Source: a virus
Virus record (IMG/VR): IMGVR_UViG_3300025921_000017
Coordinates: 1 to 59,375 of that record
Length of the DNA stretch: 59,375 nt
Reading direction: 5' to 3' (one strand)
A program made the position numbers and the translations under genes. The notes beneath the pieces are model-generated. The model searched no databases. It saw only the letters and a list, made by a program, of their open reading frames with translations, and had not been told where the DNA came from. Shown here piece after piece: positions 22,843-31,643 of this stretch; the first letter of the stretch is position 1; every line of letters begins with the position of its first letter.

Positions 22843-23190
22843 ATGGTGAAGATAATGAGTTTCAGGGTCAGGGAGGTAAGCCAGGTGCCGCATCAGAATC
22901 GAACAGGGAGATCATGCACCCGCAAGCCCTGCGACGACAAGCATCCGTACCACCTCACAAACGGGAAGATCTCTCGCTCAATCCGCCCGTTCGTCGGAGG
23001 ATTACTTTCAGACGAAACAGAAGCGTACGAGACGAGATACAACAGGAGGGTGACGGGGTTTGTGAGTCAGAGTGACTATGACACCCTCTTAGACGAGCTT
23101 CTCGAAAGTGAAAGAGCGTTACTGGTAGACACAGATACACACGAGCACTGCACCCTACCCTCCGAGGTTCCAGGGCGTCGGTTTTACTAG
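22843..23190 (+). CDS. hypothetical protein
   Basis: A 115-residue frame with GC-rich third positions and plausible composition (CDDKHPYHLTNGKISRSIRPF, VTGFVSQSDYDTLLDELL). A competing frame from ATG 22833 (coupled TAATG start) gives an 80-residue Arg/Glu/Gln-rich product that looks like a shadow. No family is recognised; Cys and His residues (CTRKPC...H) may bind metal. Confidence 0.55.
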   Translation: MVKIMSFRVREVSQVPHQNRTGRSCTRKPCDDKHPYHLTNGKISRSIRPFVGGLLSDETEAYETRYNRRVTGFVSQSDYDTLLDELLESERALLVDTDTHEHCTLPSEVPGRRFY

Positions 23191-23213
23191 CAAATCCAGT
23201 ATGGAGGAAAGAA

Positions 23214-23372
23214 ATGCAATCATCGCAAGTCACTCATGCACTGGTGACACCTCGTGACCACAGTCAACACCGGAGCATTCGAGACGGTGTTCGCTACTGC
23301 ACTCACTGTGGAGCACAAACTGAAGGCAAGGGTGCCTGGGGGCACGACAACGACTGCCCACAGAAGAAGTAG
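23214..23372 (+). CDS. zinc-binding miniprotein
   Basis: A 52-residue protein with a GGAGG site six bases from the ATG. YCTHCGAQ and GHDNDCP give Cys-Cys...His-Cys zinc ligands. It is the last gene of the plus-strand early region and converges on the holin-like gene two bases away. Confidence 0.7.
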   Translation: MQSSQVTHALVTPRDHSQHRSIRDGVRYCTHCGAQTEGKGAWGHDNDCPQKK

Positions 23373-23406
23373 ACTTAGGGTGCCGCGTGTTGACCCACTT
23401 CTTCTG
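23361..23406. terminator. 10-bp inverted repeat at convergent gene ends
   Basis: CAGAAGAAGT (23361-23370) and ACTTCTTCTG (23397-23406) are perfect inverted repeats with a 26-base loop. Each arm lies in the final codons of one of the two convergent genes, so one element could terminate both transcripts. Confidence 0.5.
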
Positions 23407-23650
23407 CAGTTCGGTCAGTGTGTGGCGCTGAGTAACCTGCAAAGAACGTACCGGTAACTGTGACCAGAATGCCAATGATCACAGAGACAGGTGCAGGAAC
23501 AGCAGCCAGCGCATCCGCAGCCTTTGACGCCGAACTACTCGCACCAAAGACAACCACTCCCAGCAGCCAGTCGATGAAGGTAATGGCTGCAACACCCGCA
23601 CCCGATCCTGCAGCTGCAGCGATCACCTTACTCTCGATGACGTTGGACAC
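23375..23650 (-). CDS. holin-like membrane protein
   Basis: A 91-residue protein with a GTG start immediately after the endolysin stop. Two membrane helices (about 8-34, AAGSGAGVAAITFIDWLLGVVV; 51-72, APVSVIIGILVTVTGTFFAG) and a short polar C-terminus ending in charged residues fit a small holin. Its position as the next gene after the endolysin supports a role in making membrane lesions at lysis. Confidence 0.7.
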   Translation of the reverse strand: MSNVIESKVIAAAAGSGAGVAAITFIDWLLGVVVFGASSSASKAADALAAVPAPVSVIIGILVTVTGTFFAGYSAPHTDRTAEEVGQHAAP

Positions 23651-24355
23651 CTAACGCGCACCTCCCTGCAATGCTGCGATCTTGCTGAACAGATCGTCAC
23701 TGATCATCGCAGCCGGAACGCCTGCCGCCTTGAGTGCGTTGAAGTCGGTGTCCGAAACAAACGCAGCTCCCTTCGGCAGTACGAGCATTCCGACCTTGGT
23801 CTTTGCACTTTGCACGAGCATTGGTCCTTCTCCTTCGATCATCTTTGAGATTGAATTCGGATGCGTTGCAGGTACTGGCGCCTGAAACGCAGAGGCAAGG
23901 TTCCAGGGTGTCATGTCGTCATACTCGGCGGGTAGACTACCGCACGAGACGTGAATGTGACCAGTGTGTGGATCACTGCCGGTATAAGCAACCCACTGAG
24001 CCCAAGGCTCCCAGGTTGTGATGTGATGGTCGAAGATCACATACCCAGTAGAGCCGAACATCTTGAAGTGCTTTGCCATCAGTGACTGGAGAAAGTTGGC
24101 CAGAGCATGAGGATCGAAGTCATTGCCTGTGACGTCGATGTCCCAAGCTCTGACTACACCTGCTGCGTTCGGATTGTGGTCAGAAGCACTTCCTTGCGCC
24201 TGATGAGCAGGATCACTTTCAGTTCCCTCTTGGGCTCCCTGGCTTCTGTTTGGGAAGAGTGTGTTGAGCTCACTCATTCCCTGCAGGATACAGTGGGCGA
24301 GTCGTGGATTGCCCGTCGCTGGATGCCAAGCCTTTTCGATATCGAGACCACTCAT
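23651..24355 (-). CDS. endolysin, M15-type peptidase
   Basis: A 234-residue cell-wall hydrolase. Zinc ligands of the M15/VanY-like fold: SDHNPN with His60, AWDIDV with Asp72, and TGHIHVS with His133/His135. It would cut peptide bonds of peptidoglycan. Residues 168-234 (LVQSAKTKVGMLVLPKGAAF) form a C-terminal domain that may bind wall or mediate oligomerisation. No signal peptide, so it depends on the holin. AGGAGAAG precedes the ATG. Confidence 0.88.
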   Translation of the reverse strand: MSGLDIEKAWHPATGNPRLAHCILQGMSELNTLFPNRSQGAQEGTESDPAHQAQGSASDHNPNAAGVVRAWDIDVTGNDFDPHALANFLQSLMAKHFKMFGSTGYVIFDHHITTWEPWAQWVAYTGSDPHTGHIHVSCGSLPAEYDDMTPWNLASAFQAPVPATHPNSISKMIEGEGPMLVQSAKTKVGMLVLPKGAAFVSDTDFNALKAAGVPAAMISDDLFSKIAALQGGAR

Positions 24356-24363
24356 GACTTCTC

Positions 24364-24969
24364 CTACCTACACAATGGAGTTCGAGGCGAACATAGGATG
24401 CTTGAAAGATTTATTATCGGCGAGGACGACGTGCTAGCTGTGGGGATTGGTGACATTGACCCGCTAGGACTAGAGGATGCCGTCACGGACGCGCTGGGTA
24501 CCGCCGCTGGGCTGCTAGATACGGTAACAGCCGTGCTAGGTGCCCCCGGAGCCGCACTAGCCGATCCGACCGAACCAGCTTTTGTTGCCTTGTAGGGCGG
24601 GCACTTATACTTCGCGCGAAACTCATCAGCCTTCACTGACCTTCCTGGAGGAACATCAGAAACAGCAAAGCAGACGAGATCCTGGATCGCCTTATCGTCA
24701 CGAATCTGATTCGCTCTGATCAGTGCATCAGTGCGCCTCTGATCCGCCAAACGAGCGGCCCGCCCGTTTGTAATGGTATCTCGGAGACCATCCTGGAGGT
24801 CAACAACCTTGTTGACTGCGTAGCCCAAGACCAAGAGAGCAAGTACAACTGTAATAATAAACAAACGAATCACGCGAGCCGTTGTAAGGCCAGGGACAAC
24901 TTTCTCGTCCTTGAAGAACGGAAATCTCGGAAGCCTGCGTCTACGACTTACACTTACGCTATGAGTCAT
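24364..24969 (-). CDS. lysis-cassette membrane protein with disordered tail
   Basis: A 201-residue protein: basic cytoplasmic N-terminus (SRRRRLPRFPFF), one membrane helix at about 34-50 (LFIITVVLALLVLGYAV), an outer helical domain with two Cys (DLVCFAV, KYKCPPY) and a long Ala/Ser/Pro tail. Its location before the endolysin suggests a lysis accessory or spanin-like wall contact, but no family is recognised. Overlaps the upstream gene by 11 bases. Confidence 0.65.
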   Translation of the reverse strand: MTHSVSVSRRRRLPRFPFFKDEKVVPGLTTARVIRLFIITVVLALLVLGYAVNKVVDLQDGLRDTITNGRAARLADQRRTDALIRANQIRDDKAIQDLVCFAVSDVPPGRSVKADEFRAKYKCPPYKATKAGSVGSASAAPGAPSTAVTVSSSPAAVPSASVTASSSPSGSMSPIPTASTSSSPIINLSSILCSPRTPLCR

Positions 24970-25387
24970 TTTTAGCTCCCCCCGAAGCTGTTAACGGCGG
25001 TTCAGATGCTGGGTTAATACCGTGAGACCAAAGAAGATTCTCAAGCCTCTCTATCTTTTCATCTCTAAGCTGTGTACCAATCGACCGCTGATGAATTTCC
25101 TTGTCTTTCTCTACGAGCTGAGCTTCAGCAGCTTCAGCTCGCCTGCGCAACTCCTTCTCTAAGTTGTCAGCTGCAACAACAGGAGTCTCAACTCGATTCC
25201 GGTTAAAGGTTGCGACAAGCGATGGAACTGATACTGAAAGAACCAGTCCTACCGCTGAGATAATTGCAACCTTGATTGCAGTCGTATCTGGTGAACCCTG
25301 CTGCACCGGAGATGGACTAGGTGAAGATGGAGCGCTAGAAGCATCTGCAGTGAGAAAGTCAAGAACACCCGCTAACAGATGATGCAC
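24959..25387 (-). CDS. membrane protein with coiled coil
   Basis: A 142-residue protein from GTG 25387, chosen because AGGAGAT sits just upstream and the longer open frame would run over the preceding membrane-protein gene as a shadow. A Ser/Pro-rich N-terminal stretch, one membrane helix (about 37-56, VAIISAVGLVLSVSVPSLVA), then a charged coiled coil (LEKELRRRAEAAEAQLVEKD). Likely part of the lysis or envelope set. Confidence 0.65.
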   Translation of the reverse strand: MHHLLAGVLDFLTADASSAPSSPSPSPVQQGSPDTTAIKVAIISAVGLVLSVSVPSLVATFNRNRVETPVVAADNLEKELRRRAEAAEAQLVEKDKEIHQRSIGTQLRDEKIERLENLLWSHGINPASEPPLTASGGAKNDS

Positions 25388-25394
25388 GCTCGAA

Positions 25395-25862
25395 TTATCT
25401 CCTGAACGGCGGGGGGAGGAGAGTTTTTGCAGTTGCGATAATTGCAGTGAATAGGTAGAACCAGATCGCTGCGTTGTACTGATGGGTAAGTAGTGACCCT
25501 CCGGCAAAAGCAACTGTAATCCAGATCGAGTAGCCGATGAGACCGTATGCCGAGACCTGTACGAGATTCCAGTTCCAGCGGTTGCAGCGCTGAGAGATTG
25601 AGGATATTCCCCAGAGTTGAAGAAGCCCAAGTAAAACCATGATCCAGCCGTGAGTGTGAAAGCCGCCAGGCAGATGCCCGCCGAGAAGGATGACCCTGAA
25701 CGCAGTCGGAACAAGAGTCCCCTCTTTCCCGGCAAAAGCATATCCGCCGCCTATCTCCATAAAGACTAAGGACACAGCTATGCCTAGAACAAACCAGAGA
25801 ATCCGAAGCCTCTGTGCCGGATCTTTGGTAGCCCGTGCCGCTCTCTTAATCACAGACCACAC
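25395..25862 (-). CDS. four-helix membrane protein
   Basis: A 155-residue integral membrane protein. Predicted helices near 21-42 (LWFVLGIAVSLVFMEIGGGY), 72-88 (WIMVLLGLLQLWGI), 102-121 and 130-147. Basic N-terminus (KRAARATKDPAQRLR) would be cytoplasmic. First sizeable gene of the lysis cassette; it may be a holin or antiholin with more helices than usual. GTG start with a weak ribosome site. Confidence 0.65.
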   Translation of the reverse strand: MWSVIKRAARATKDPAQRLRILWFVLGIAVSLVFMEIGGGYAFAGKEGTLVPTAFRVILLGGHLPGGFHTHGWIMVLLGLLQLWGISSISQRCNRWNWNLVQVSAYGLIGYSIWITVAFAGGSLLTHQYNAAIWFYLFTAIIATAKTLLPPPFRR

Positions 25863-25971
25863 CGAAGATATGGCCTGACTGACAGGTACGATAAGGTGTA
25901 CCCCCCTTATGGAGAAGTATCGCAGTCAATTGGATCTCAACTCCTGACGACGCACGTACTTTCCTCGTCAT
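25846..25971 (-). CDS. possible 41-residue leader protein
   Basis: A small ATG frame that fills the gap upstream of the lysis cassette and overlaps the next start by 17 bases. Sequence is basic and has two Cys (RTCQSGH, VVCD). The ribosome site is poor. Reported because its placement would allow coupled translation of the membrane protein, but it may be chance. Confidence 0.3.
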   Translation of the reverse strand: MTRKVRASSGVEIQLTAILLHKGGTPYRTCQSGHIFGVVCD

Positions 25972-26006
25972 GGTATAATCACCGTCAAGTGAACGGTTTC
26001 AAGCTC

Positions 26007-26036
26007 TATCTAGTCCTACCTACGGTCCAGGTACAA
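26007..26036 (-). promoter_or_regulatory. candidate promoter for lysis genes
   Basis: On the minus strand TTGTAC (26036-26031) and TAGATA (26012-26007) are 18 bases apart, overlapping the end of the tail-tip gene and upstream of the lysis cassette. Plausible but unsupported by anything except spacing. The rest of the gap (25863-26019) also holds a TATAAT on the opposite strand. Confidence 0.35.
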
Positions 26037-26322
26037 TTCCACCTTTTAGCACATGCGTGATGAACAGATCAGAGTCTGGACCTTCAATTCTGACATAACT
26101 ACCGACAGTCGGAGTCATCCAGGGTGAACAGGGAATCGCAATCGAGTTCGTGTCTCTACCTATCTGTACTAATACTTTCTGTGTAGTTGGATTGACCGCT
26201 CCAGTCACTGTTCCGTAGCGAGGGAGTGGTCTCAACTTTCTGAGCTGACGGTCGATGATCTTTGTGATAATCTGATGAAGTCTGACCGCAGTGTTGAAAT
26301 CGTTTAAGTTTGCTGGCATCAC
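26020..26322 (-). CDS. small tail-tip protein, OB-fold-like
   Basis: A 100-residue protein. Residues 36-95 (RYGTVTGAVNPTTQKVLVQI, then IAIPCSPWMTPTVGSYVRIEG) have the strand pattern of the OB barrel found in gp5-like tail hub and baseplate proteins. It directly follows the gp27-like hub gene and would sit at the tail tip. Start is GTG 26322 or ATG 26319. Confidence 0.7.
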   Translation of the reverse strand: MMPANLNDFNTAVRLHQIITKIIDRQLRKLRPLPRYGTVTGAVNPTTQKVLVQIGRDTNSIAIPCSPWMTPTVGSYVRIEGPDSDLFITHVLKGGIVPGP

Positions 26323-28059
26323 TCAGCCCACAATCGAAACTCGTTTAGCATTGCCCGTCTGGGGAGCCAGTGCTAACGGAATATTGAAGTTAGTCAAGAG
26401 GTACCTAGCTGGATCACTGCTGTTAAAGGTGTCTACGTACTGAGTTATCTCGCCTGCCTCAAGCCAAGGAAACACGCGAGAACTGTAGTTGAGGTCATAC
26501 GATTCAAGAGCGGAAACCTTTAGTATGCTCAACGCCCAAGCGGCGCACTGTGCATCGGAGGTAAACGTCGGCATGTCAATAAAGTCTGATCGTTCTCCTA
26601 GTCGTTCGATTCGCGTCGGAGACGACGGCTCGTGATTCTCGGCTATTCCTTCGTAGGTCAACCCTTGCACCGAGTTTGACGCGGATGCGCCAGTACAGAC
26701 AATCCGGTTAAACAGGCGACTGTCTTCCGATGTCTTTTCCATACTGACAATATTCGCCTCGATACCGCCGAGGTTAAGATAGAGACTAATCGGCGAAGTT
26801 GCAGGATCAAGGAAGGCGCGAGTAACAATAAAGCCGAACGGGTCAAAGAATACTTCCTGATTAACGGATGCACAGATGGCAACGATAGCTGTCATGCGAT
26901 CTGAGCCTCGCCCGAAGGTTAGATCGCCAGGCAAAACAGCTCCATCACCTGCGAGCTTGCATTTATAGACGCCACCATTTGCAGCCTCTGCCTGAACAAG
27001 CAGATCAACACTTGTACCGACCACAAAGGTAACAGTCTGGTCGAACTTGCTCAGACTCAACAGCTTGGCATAATCCCTGCCTGAGATCTTGATCTCGTGT
27101 GGAAATCTCGGCTCGCTAATCTTGTCGATGCAGAACTCGCCGACCTGTGTTTCGTATTGCTCAGTTGCACCGTAGCTATATAGCCAGCTGATAAACGCTT
27201 GAAACAAGATGAGAAACAATCCGACATTACTCTGAGGAGTGAAGTTTAGGTTAATCTGCGGATGGTAGTGCAGCCACTGACCACCGCTTGAATTCTGAGC
27301 CACGAGGATAGACGGTGACTGACTGCTTGCAAAAGTCGTAGTGCCGACTACGCGAACCCCAGGAGCAACGGTCGAGATTATAGTCTCGCCGTTGGTAGCA
27401 GAGGTGTTAAAGCTAGCGAACTTAGATTGAAACAAGTTGTCATAGATCGGTGGATTAACGTCCCAGGCAGTCGATAGGCCTCGTATTGCAGTTGTAGCGA
27501 TCAGTGGAACACTTGCGCTTGTGGCAAAGTTGCAGACGCTAAGTACGTTCCCACTTGCGTTATAGACCCCAGACAGTAACGCTGCAACAGAAGCTGACAA
27601 GTCAGAGTCTTTTGAATAACCGACGACTATGTCGAACCCAAGTAAATCTCCAACTTGCAACGAAGCAGTATCTGGAAAAAAGGTAAAATCGGTTAGACCG
27701 ATACGTCTGAATGCATTTACAATTACATCAGAACCGGAACTACTAAGACCGAGTAGCGCGAGTGATGGACTACGCTTAAGATTCTGATATTTAACGCCTC
27801 TGTACACCTTGATTATCTTGTCATACCAAAGACCATTCACAGGATCATGGATGATCAGTCCTTCTGTATTGTCCAGAGTTAGATCAAAGTTCCGCCGATC
27901 TACACGAGTGTAATCCACCGTAACCGTACCATCTTTGACCTTTGGCCCCAATACGTACGGCGTAACACCATCAGCTTCATAAAGCTCGGCCCGGCGTGTT
28001 ACAGAGGTATTACCAGAAAGAATCGCATTGATAACCGAGGTCGAGACAAAACTTCCCAC
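26323..28059 (-). CDS. tail hub / minor tail protein with inserted domain
   Basis: A 578-residue protein, GTG start overlapping the upstream stop (TAGTG). Residues 1-92 and 300-578 resemble gp27-like tail hub proteins (VTVDYTRVDRRNFDLTLDN ... HEIKISGRDYAKLLSLSKFD), with ALSILKVSALESYDLNYSS near the end. Residues about 93-300 interrupt this fold with a Rossmann-like domain (NAFRRIGLTDFTFF, DLLGFDIVVGY, NVLSVCNF), similar in pattern to class-I glutamine-amidotransferase/ThuA folds. The hub joins tail tube to tip proteins. Confidence 0.75.
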   Translation of the reverse strand: MGSFVSTSVINAILSGNTSVTRRAELYEADGVTPYVLGPKVKDGTVTVDYTRVDRRNFDLTLDNTEGLIIHDPVNGLWYDKIIKVYRGVKYQNLKRSPSLALLGLSSSGSDVIVNAFRRIGLTDFTFFPDTASLQVGDLLGFDIVVGYSKDSDLSASVAALLSGVYNASGNVLSVCNFATSASVPLIATTAIRGLSTAWDVNPPIYDNLFQSKFASFNTSATNGETIISTVAPGVRVVGTTTFASSQSPSILVAQNSSGGQWLHYHPQINLNFTPQSNVGLFLILFQAFISWLYSYGATEQYETQVGEFCIDKISEPRFPHEIKISGRDYAKLLSLSKFDQTVTFVVGTSVDLLVQAEAANGGVYKCKLAGDGAVLPGDLTFGRGSDRMTAIVAICASVNQEVFFDPFGFIVTRAFLDPATSPISLYLNLGGIEANIVSMEKTSEDSRLFNRIVCTGASASNSVQGLTYEGIAENHEPSSPTRIERLGERSDFIDMPTFTSDAQCAAWALSILKVSALESYDLNYSSRVFPWLEAGEITQYVDTFNSSDPARYLLTNFNIPLALAPQTGNAKRVSIVG

Positions 28060-31000
28060 TAGAAAGCCACCTCAATGTACGGTAGAGTCATCGTACCAAA
28101 CTCTGCCGTTACTCCAGCCATCCGATCAAAGTCATTGTTGGGAAGCTTCACATAAAACGACTGACCGAATGGAGTCTTTAAATACAACGGCCTGCCGATG
28201 TTCTTGATAGTCTGAATATCTTCGAGTTGATTTGTCGCAGTGTAGTACCCGCTCGTGTAACTCGAAGAAGCATTTGCTGCACCGGTCCAGTTAGCACCTC
28301 GAGAATTGCCATCAAAGTAGGGAGTGGTCTTTGCTTCAAGCTGTGAGCCACCTGTAATGAGACCGTACCCACCAGAGACGGTACTCTGGATTACAGTTTG
28401 AACCGTCATATGGTCAGTCAGCAGAGGCATATTGTGCAACGCCTCGTATCGAGCCCACGAGCCAGTGTTGAGATCTCCAGAACTACTCGGTTCGTAAGTG
28501 TCAACTCGATTCGCACTGATAGTCTCAGTACTGATGACAGCATTTGCACTGTTGTAGTAAGTAACCTTGGACTTTACAGTCGGAAGACTTAGCACGTTGC
28601 CAACAACAGGCTCAACTGCATACCACTCGGTATGACTGAACGTAGAGCCGGGAACACATGGCAGCCTGTCCGATGTGATCAGTTGCGAAATTGTTAGCGC
28701 ATCACCTGAACCATTTCCAAGAGCACTTGCACGCATTACGAAATTAATCAGCTCTCCGTTGGGAGCCGGCTCGTAGAAAGTGTAGTAGTCAGTTGAGATA
28801 GCACCGAATGATCCGGTGCCAGCTATAGTCCAGTTGTCTGGTTGGTTTACAAAGGTTGCGGCTTGCATTGCTGGGTTGAGGAACTGGTTAATCGAGGCTA
28901 CTAGGCCAGTTGCCTTGTCGCGCACCTCGATTGTCATTGATCCATTTACGCCGAGAATATCTCCCTCGTCCACAACGCGACCGAGACCAACAACTGTATA
29001 AGTTGCTGAATCCTGTTCGTTTGTGTACTTGTCCGCTGTAACACTGAAGATTGGTACTGAATCAAATATACCCAAAGAATCAATTAACCAATAAGATGCA
29101 GACGGGATAGACACCTGTGCGCCAGGTGCCAGTACTGATTCAATCTGATCACCTAGGACATTGACTACCTGAGTGATTGCGTATTGATAAAGTTTACCTG
29201 CCTTTACGTCGTAATCACGGTAGCCGTAAGTGAGTTGAACATCAGAAGTGCTATTGATCAGCTCCCAGAGACTATCACCTACTGCTCGCCTGTACAGGTT
29301 CCAAGCAACAAAGCGAGAGTCATAATTGAGGTTACTCCAGCCGATGAACACATAGCCGTCAGAAATGTAACGGTAGAGATAGACTCGCACAATGTCAGCT
29401 GCAGCTGGCGGCGTCCAGGAGGTCGTGAAGCCTACCGGAACACTCGAGGACGACAATCCCAGAGTATCGGTGACTGTAACTACGACTGTGTATGACTTCG
29501 CGTTGTGGATTACTCCAGTTGGGAGGGTGTGCGACAGTGCGGTACCTGATACCAAGGCGTAATAGACAGACTGTCCAGTGACACCATCGTAGATCTGTAC
29601 AGCGTAACTGGCCTGAGACTTACTGCCTCCGATGCCATTGGTAAACGTGATGACTGGAATTCCAGTAGTAAAGACCTGGGCAGGAGTTGGCGACGTAACC
29701 GTGACTACGGGCGGATCAGATACATAGAATACCTGCCATCCCGAGAACGCTCCAGCTACACCATCCTTATCCCAAAGCATAACGCGCCACTGCAACTGAA
29801 CGTCTTTGTATGTCGATGAGACCGCAACATTCACCGACCCACTAGAAGATGTAACCTTACCCGAATCGTAGACGCTAGCACCTGCGGTCGTCTGAATCTG
29901 TGCCTGAAACGCTGACTGGTGGTCGTTAATGTAGGGATCAGTAAAGGCCCAGGCTAGCGTAACCGTTCCGGCACCATAGGAAAGTATCTGTCCACCCGTA
30001 GGATGAAGGTTTGCGCCAGACGGTGGATGAGAAACTGTAAAACTCGTTACCGCAGAGACAACACTGAACCTTTGCCACTCGTCATAGGTGTAAGCACCGA
30101 TGTACCAAACACCCTGGGTTAATTCCAGGGACAGGTCTGTCGGTGAGTAAAGGTCTGATACCTTAAGCCCGTGCGCCACATCGGTAAACTGTGGGGTGTA
30201 GAGATTCGGACTTAAGATAGACTTTCGACTTGTTGTTAGGCCAGCGTCTTTTGCGATGTAGTAGAACTGTTGCACAACGCCTGACGGAGTCGAGTAAGGA
30301 AGTTTGAAATCTGCCCCCACTGACGGGAGCGCAGTTTGGACAGTCGCTCCAGACGACGGAATGACATTAGCAGGCGCGTTAGGCAGACTCGGAAACACGC
30401 AACGAGCCTGATAGACGTGTGCGTAATAATGAATCAGGAAGTTGATCTGAGCTCTGTTGAAGTTGCGGTTATTGCCCCCGGAAACACAGCCGACAGCGTT
30501 GGCTGTTAGCGAAATGCCCTGATCTAGAGTGAGCGCATTCGCACGAAACACTCCAGTCTTTGTCTGCGCCGTTACATTAAAGCAGTTCGTATCTGCTTGC
30601 GTAAAGGCATAGGTCATCGCACAGTAAGTGTTATCGACATACTGCATTGTTGCAGTGATGTACCCATTGACACCTGGAGCATCTGGAACGTAACCACTAA
30701 GTGCGGTAGTCGCTAAACTACTCTGGTATGTAACTGCTCCCGCTGAAGTAATGTTCATTCTGCGATAGCCGTACACTGCTCCCGTGCCAGCAGTTATTAC
30801 GCCATAGACAAGCTCCTTTGAGCCATCAGCACAAAAGAGCATGTACTTACGATACTGCTTTCCTGACAATGGTATAGCACTGTCAGTTAGGAAATTGATC
30901 TCAGCGCCAGTATTCGTATTGACTTGGCCAACCCAGAGGTAGTCACCACTATCTACACCGGAAGCTGGTTGCGCCGAAGCGATCATCATCCAGCTGCCCT

Positions 31001-31643
31001 TATTGGATGAAACTGTCTCGTGAGTAGCCGTGATTGTAATATCATCAGAATACGCCTTGGCATTCACGCCCGACAGTATCTGAATTGACTTGGTGTAGAG
31101 AACCGTGCCAGTAGTTGAAAGAAGAAATGCATACGCCTTTGCGCCGAGAGCAGCCCCTGTGCCAATCGTCGACTGTGTATAGACTGCGATGATAGGCTGA
31201 GTCGTAGAAAAGCAGTCGATATCTACTCTAGATGCTACAAAGTTAGAAGCTGACGTGTAAACAGTTACCGCAGCTCCAAGTGTGAATGCTCCAGCGCTAT
31301 AGGTAGCCTTAACCCATTTTACCGCAGCGCCGCCGTCAATCCAGACGATGTGAACACTATCGGCAGAATCAACAACAGACGAATAACCAAGGATACTGCT
31401 AGCAGATGTGATCGTGGTAGCGAGAGTTGCCTTCAATGTCCAAGTTGTGGCGTCAGGAGAGCTATAGATATAAAGTTTCTGAGTGTTCGAGTTGTCCCCA
31501 GCTGCCCCAGAAACTCCAGACCTGTTGGCGTCCGCTACCACCATTACCAGTGTTCCATCTGACAGTCGATGAGAAGCACGCTTTCCTACTGGTCCGCCTA
31601 GACCAGCCGGGCCACCGAGAAACCGTACGAGCGTGTTTGCCAT
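28059..31643 (-). CDS. large minor tail protein with beta-propeller-like and FN3-like domains
   Basis: A 1194-residue structural protein. Residues 1-400 have repeating strands with SDGTLVMVVAD and DSVHIVWIDG patterns, as in a beta-propeller; about 440-850 contain several FN3/Ig-like domains (for example VTVTSPTPAQVFTTGIPVIT, SYTVVVTVTDTLGL); 850-1194 is another beta-rich part ending in YLKTPFGQSFYVKLP. Such proteins extend from the tail tip and contact the host surface. ATG follows the tape-measure stop directly. Confidence 0.8.
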   Translation of the reverse strand: MANTLVRFLGGPAGLGGPVGKRASHRLSDGTLVMVVADANRSGVSGAAGDNSNTQKLYIYSSPDATTWTLKATLATTITSASSILGYSSVVDSADSVHIVWIDGGAAVKWVKATYSAGAFTLGAAVTVYTSASNFVASRVDIDCFSTTQPIIAVYTQSTIGTGAALGAKAYAFLLSTTGTVLYTKSIQILSGVNAKAYSDDITITATHETVSSNKGSWMMIASAQPASGVDSGDYLWVGQVNTNTGAEINFLTDSAIPLSGKQYRKYMLFCADGSKELVYGVITAGTGAVYGYRRMNITSAGAVTYQSSLATTALSGYVPDAPGVNGYITATMQYVDNTYCAMTYAFTQADTNCFNVTAQTKTGVFRANALTLDQGISLTANAVGCVSGGNNRNFNRAQINFLIHYYAHVYQARCVFPSLPNAPANVIPSSGATVQTALPSVGADFKLPYSTPSGVVQQFYYIAKDAGLTTSRKSILSPNLYTPQFTDVAHGLKVSDLYSPTDLSLELTQGVWYIGAYTYDEWQRFSVVSAVTSFTVSHPPSGANLHPTGGQILSYGAGTVTLAWAFTDPYINDHQSAFQAQIQTTAGASVYDSGKVTSSSGSVNVAVSSTYKDVQLQWRVMLWDKDGVAGAFSGWQVFYVSDPPVVTVTSPTPAQVFTTGIPVITFTNGIGGSKSQASYAVQIYDGVTGQSVYYALVSGTALSHTLPTGVIHNAKSYTVVVTVTDTLGLSSSSVPVGFTTSWTPPAAADIVRVYLYRYISDGYVFIGWSNLNYDSRFVAWNLYRRAVGDSLWELINSTSDVQLTYGYRDYDVKAGKLYQYAITQVVNVLGDQIESVLAPGAQVSIPSASYWLIDSLGIFDSVPIFSVTADKYTNEQDSATYTVVGLGRVVDEGDILGVNGSMTIEVRDKATGLVASINQFLNPAMQAATFVNQPDNWTIAGTGSFGAISTDYYTFYEPAPNGELINFVMRASALGNGSGDALTISQLITSDRLPCVPGSTFSHTEWYAVEPVVGNVLSLPTVKSKVTYYNSANAVISTETISANRVDTYEPSSSGDLNTGSWARYEALHNMPLLTDHMTVQTVIQSTVSGGYGLITGGSQLEAKTTPYFDGNSRGANWTGAANASSSYTSGYYTATNQLEDIQTIKNIGRPLYLKTPFGQSFYVKLPNNDFDRMAGVTAEFGTMTLPYIEVAF

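Noticed and set aside
22833-23075. 80-residue frame coupled to the Cas4-like gene
   Set aside because: Codon use and composition favour the overlapping 22843-23190 frame, although the coupled start is attractive.
25388-25741. Longer frame upstream of the 24959-25387 membrane protein
   Set aside because: It overlaps the four-helix membrane protein in another frame and looks like its shadow; GTG 25387 has a good ribosome site.
25974-25979. TATAAT with extended TGG on the plus strand before the lysis cassette
   Set aside because: No -35 hexamer at proper spacing and no plus-strand gene follows.
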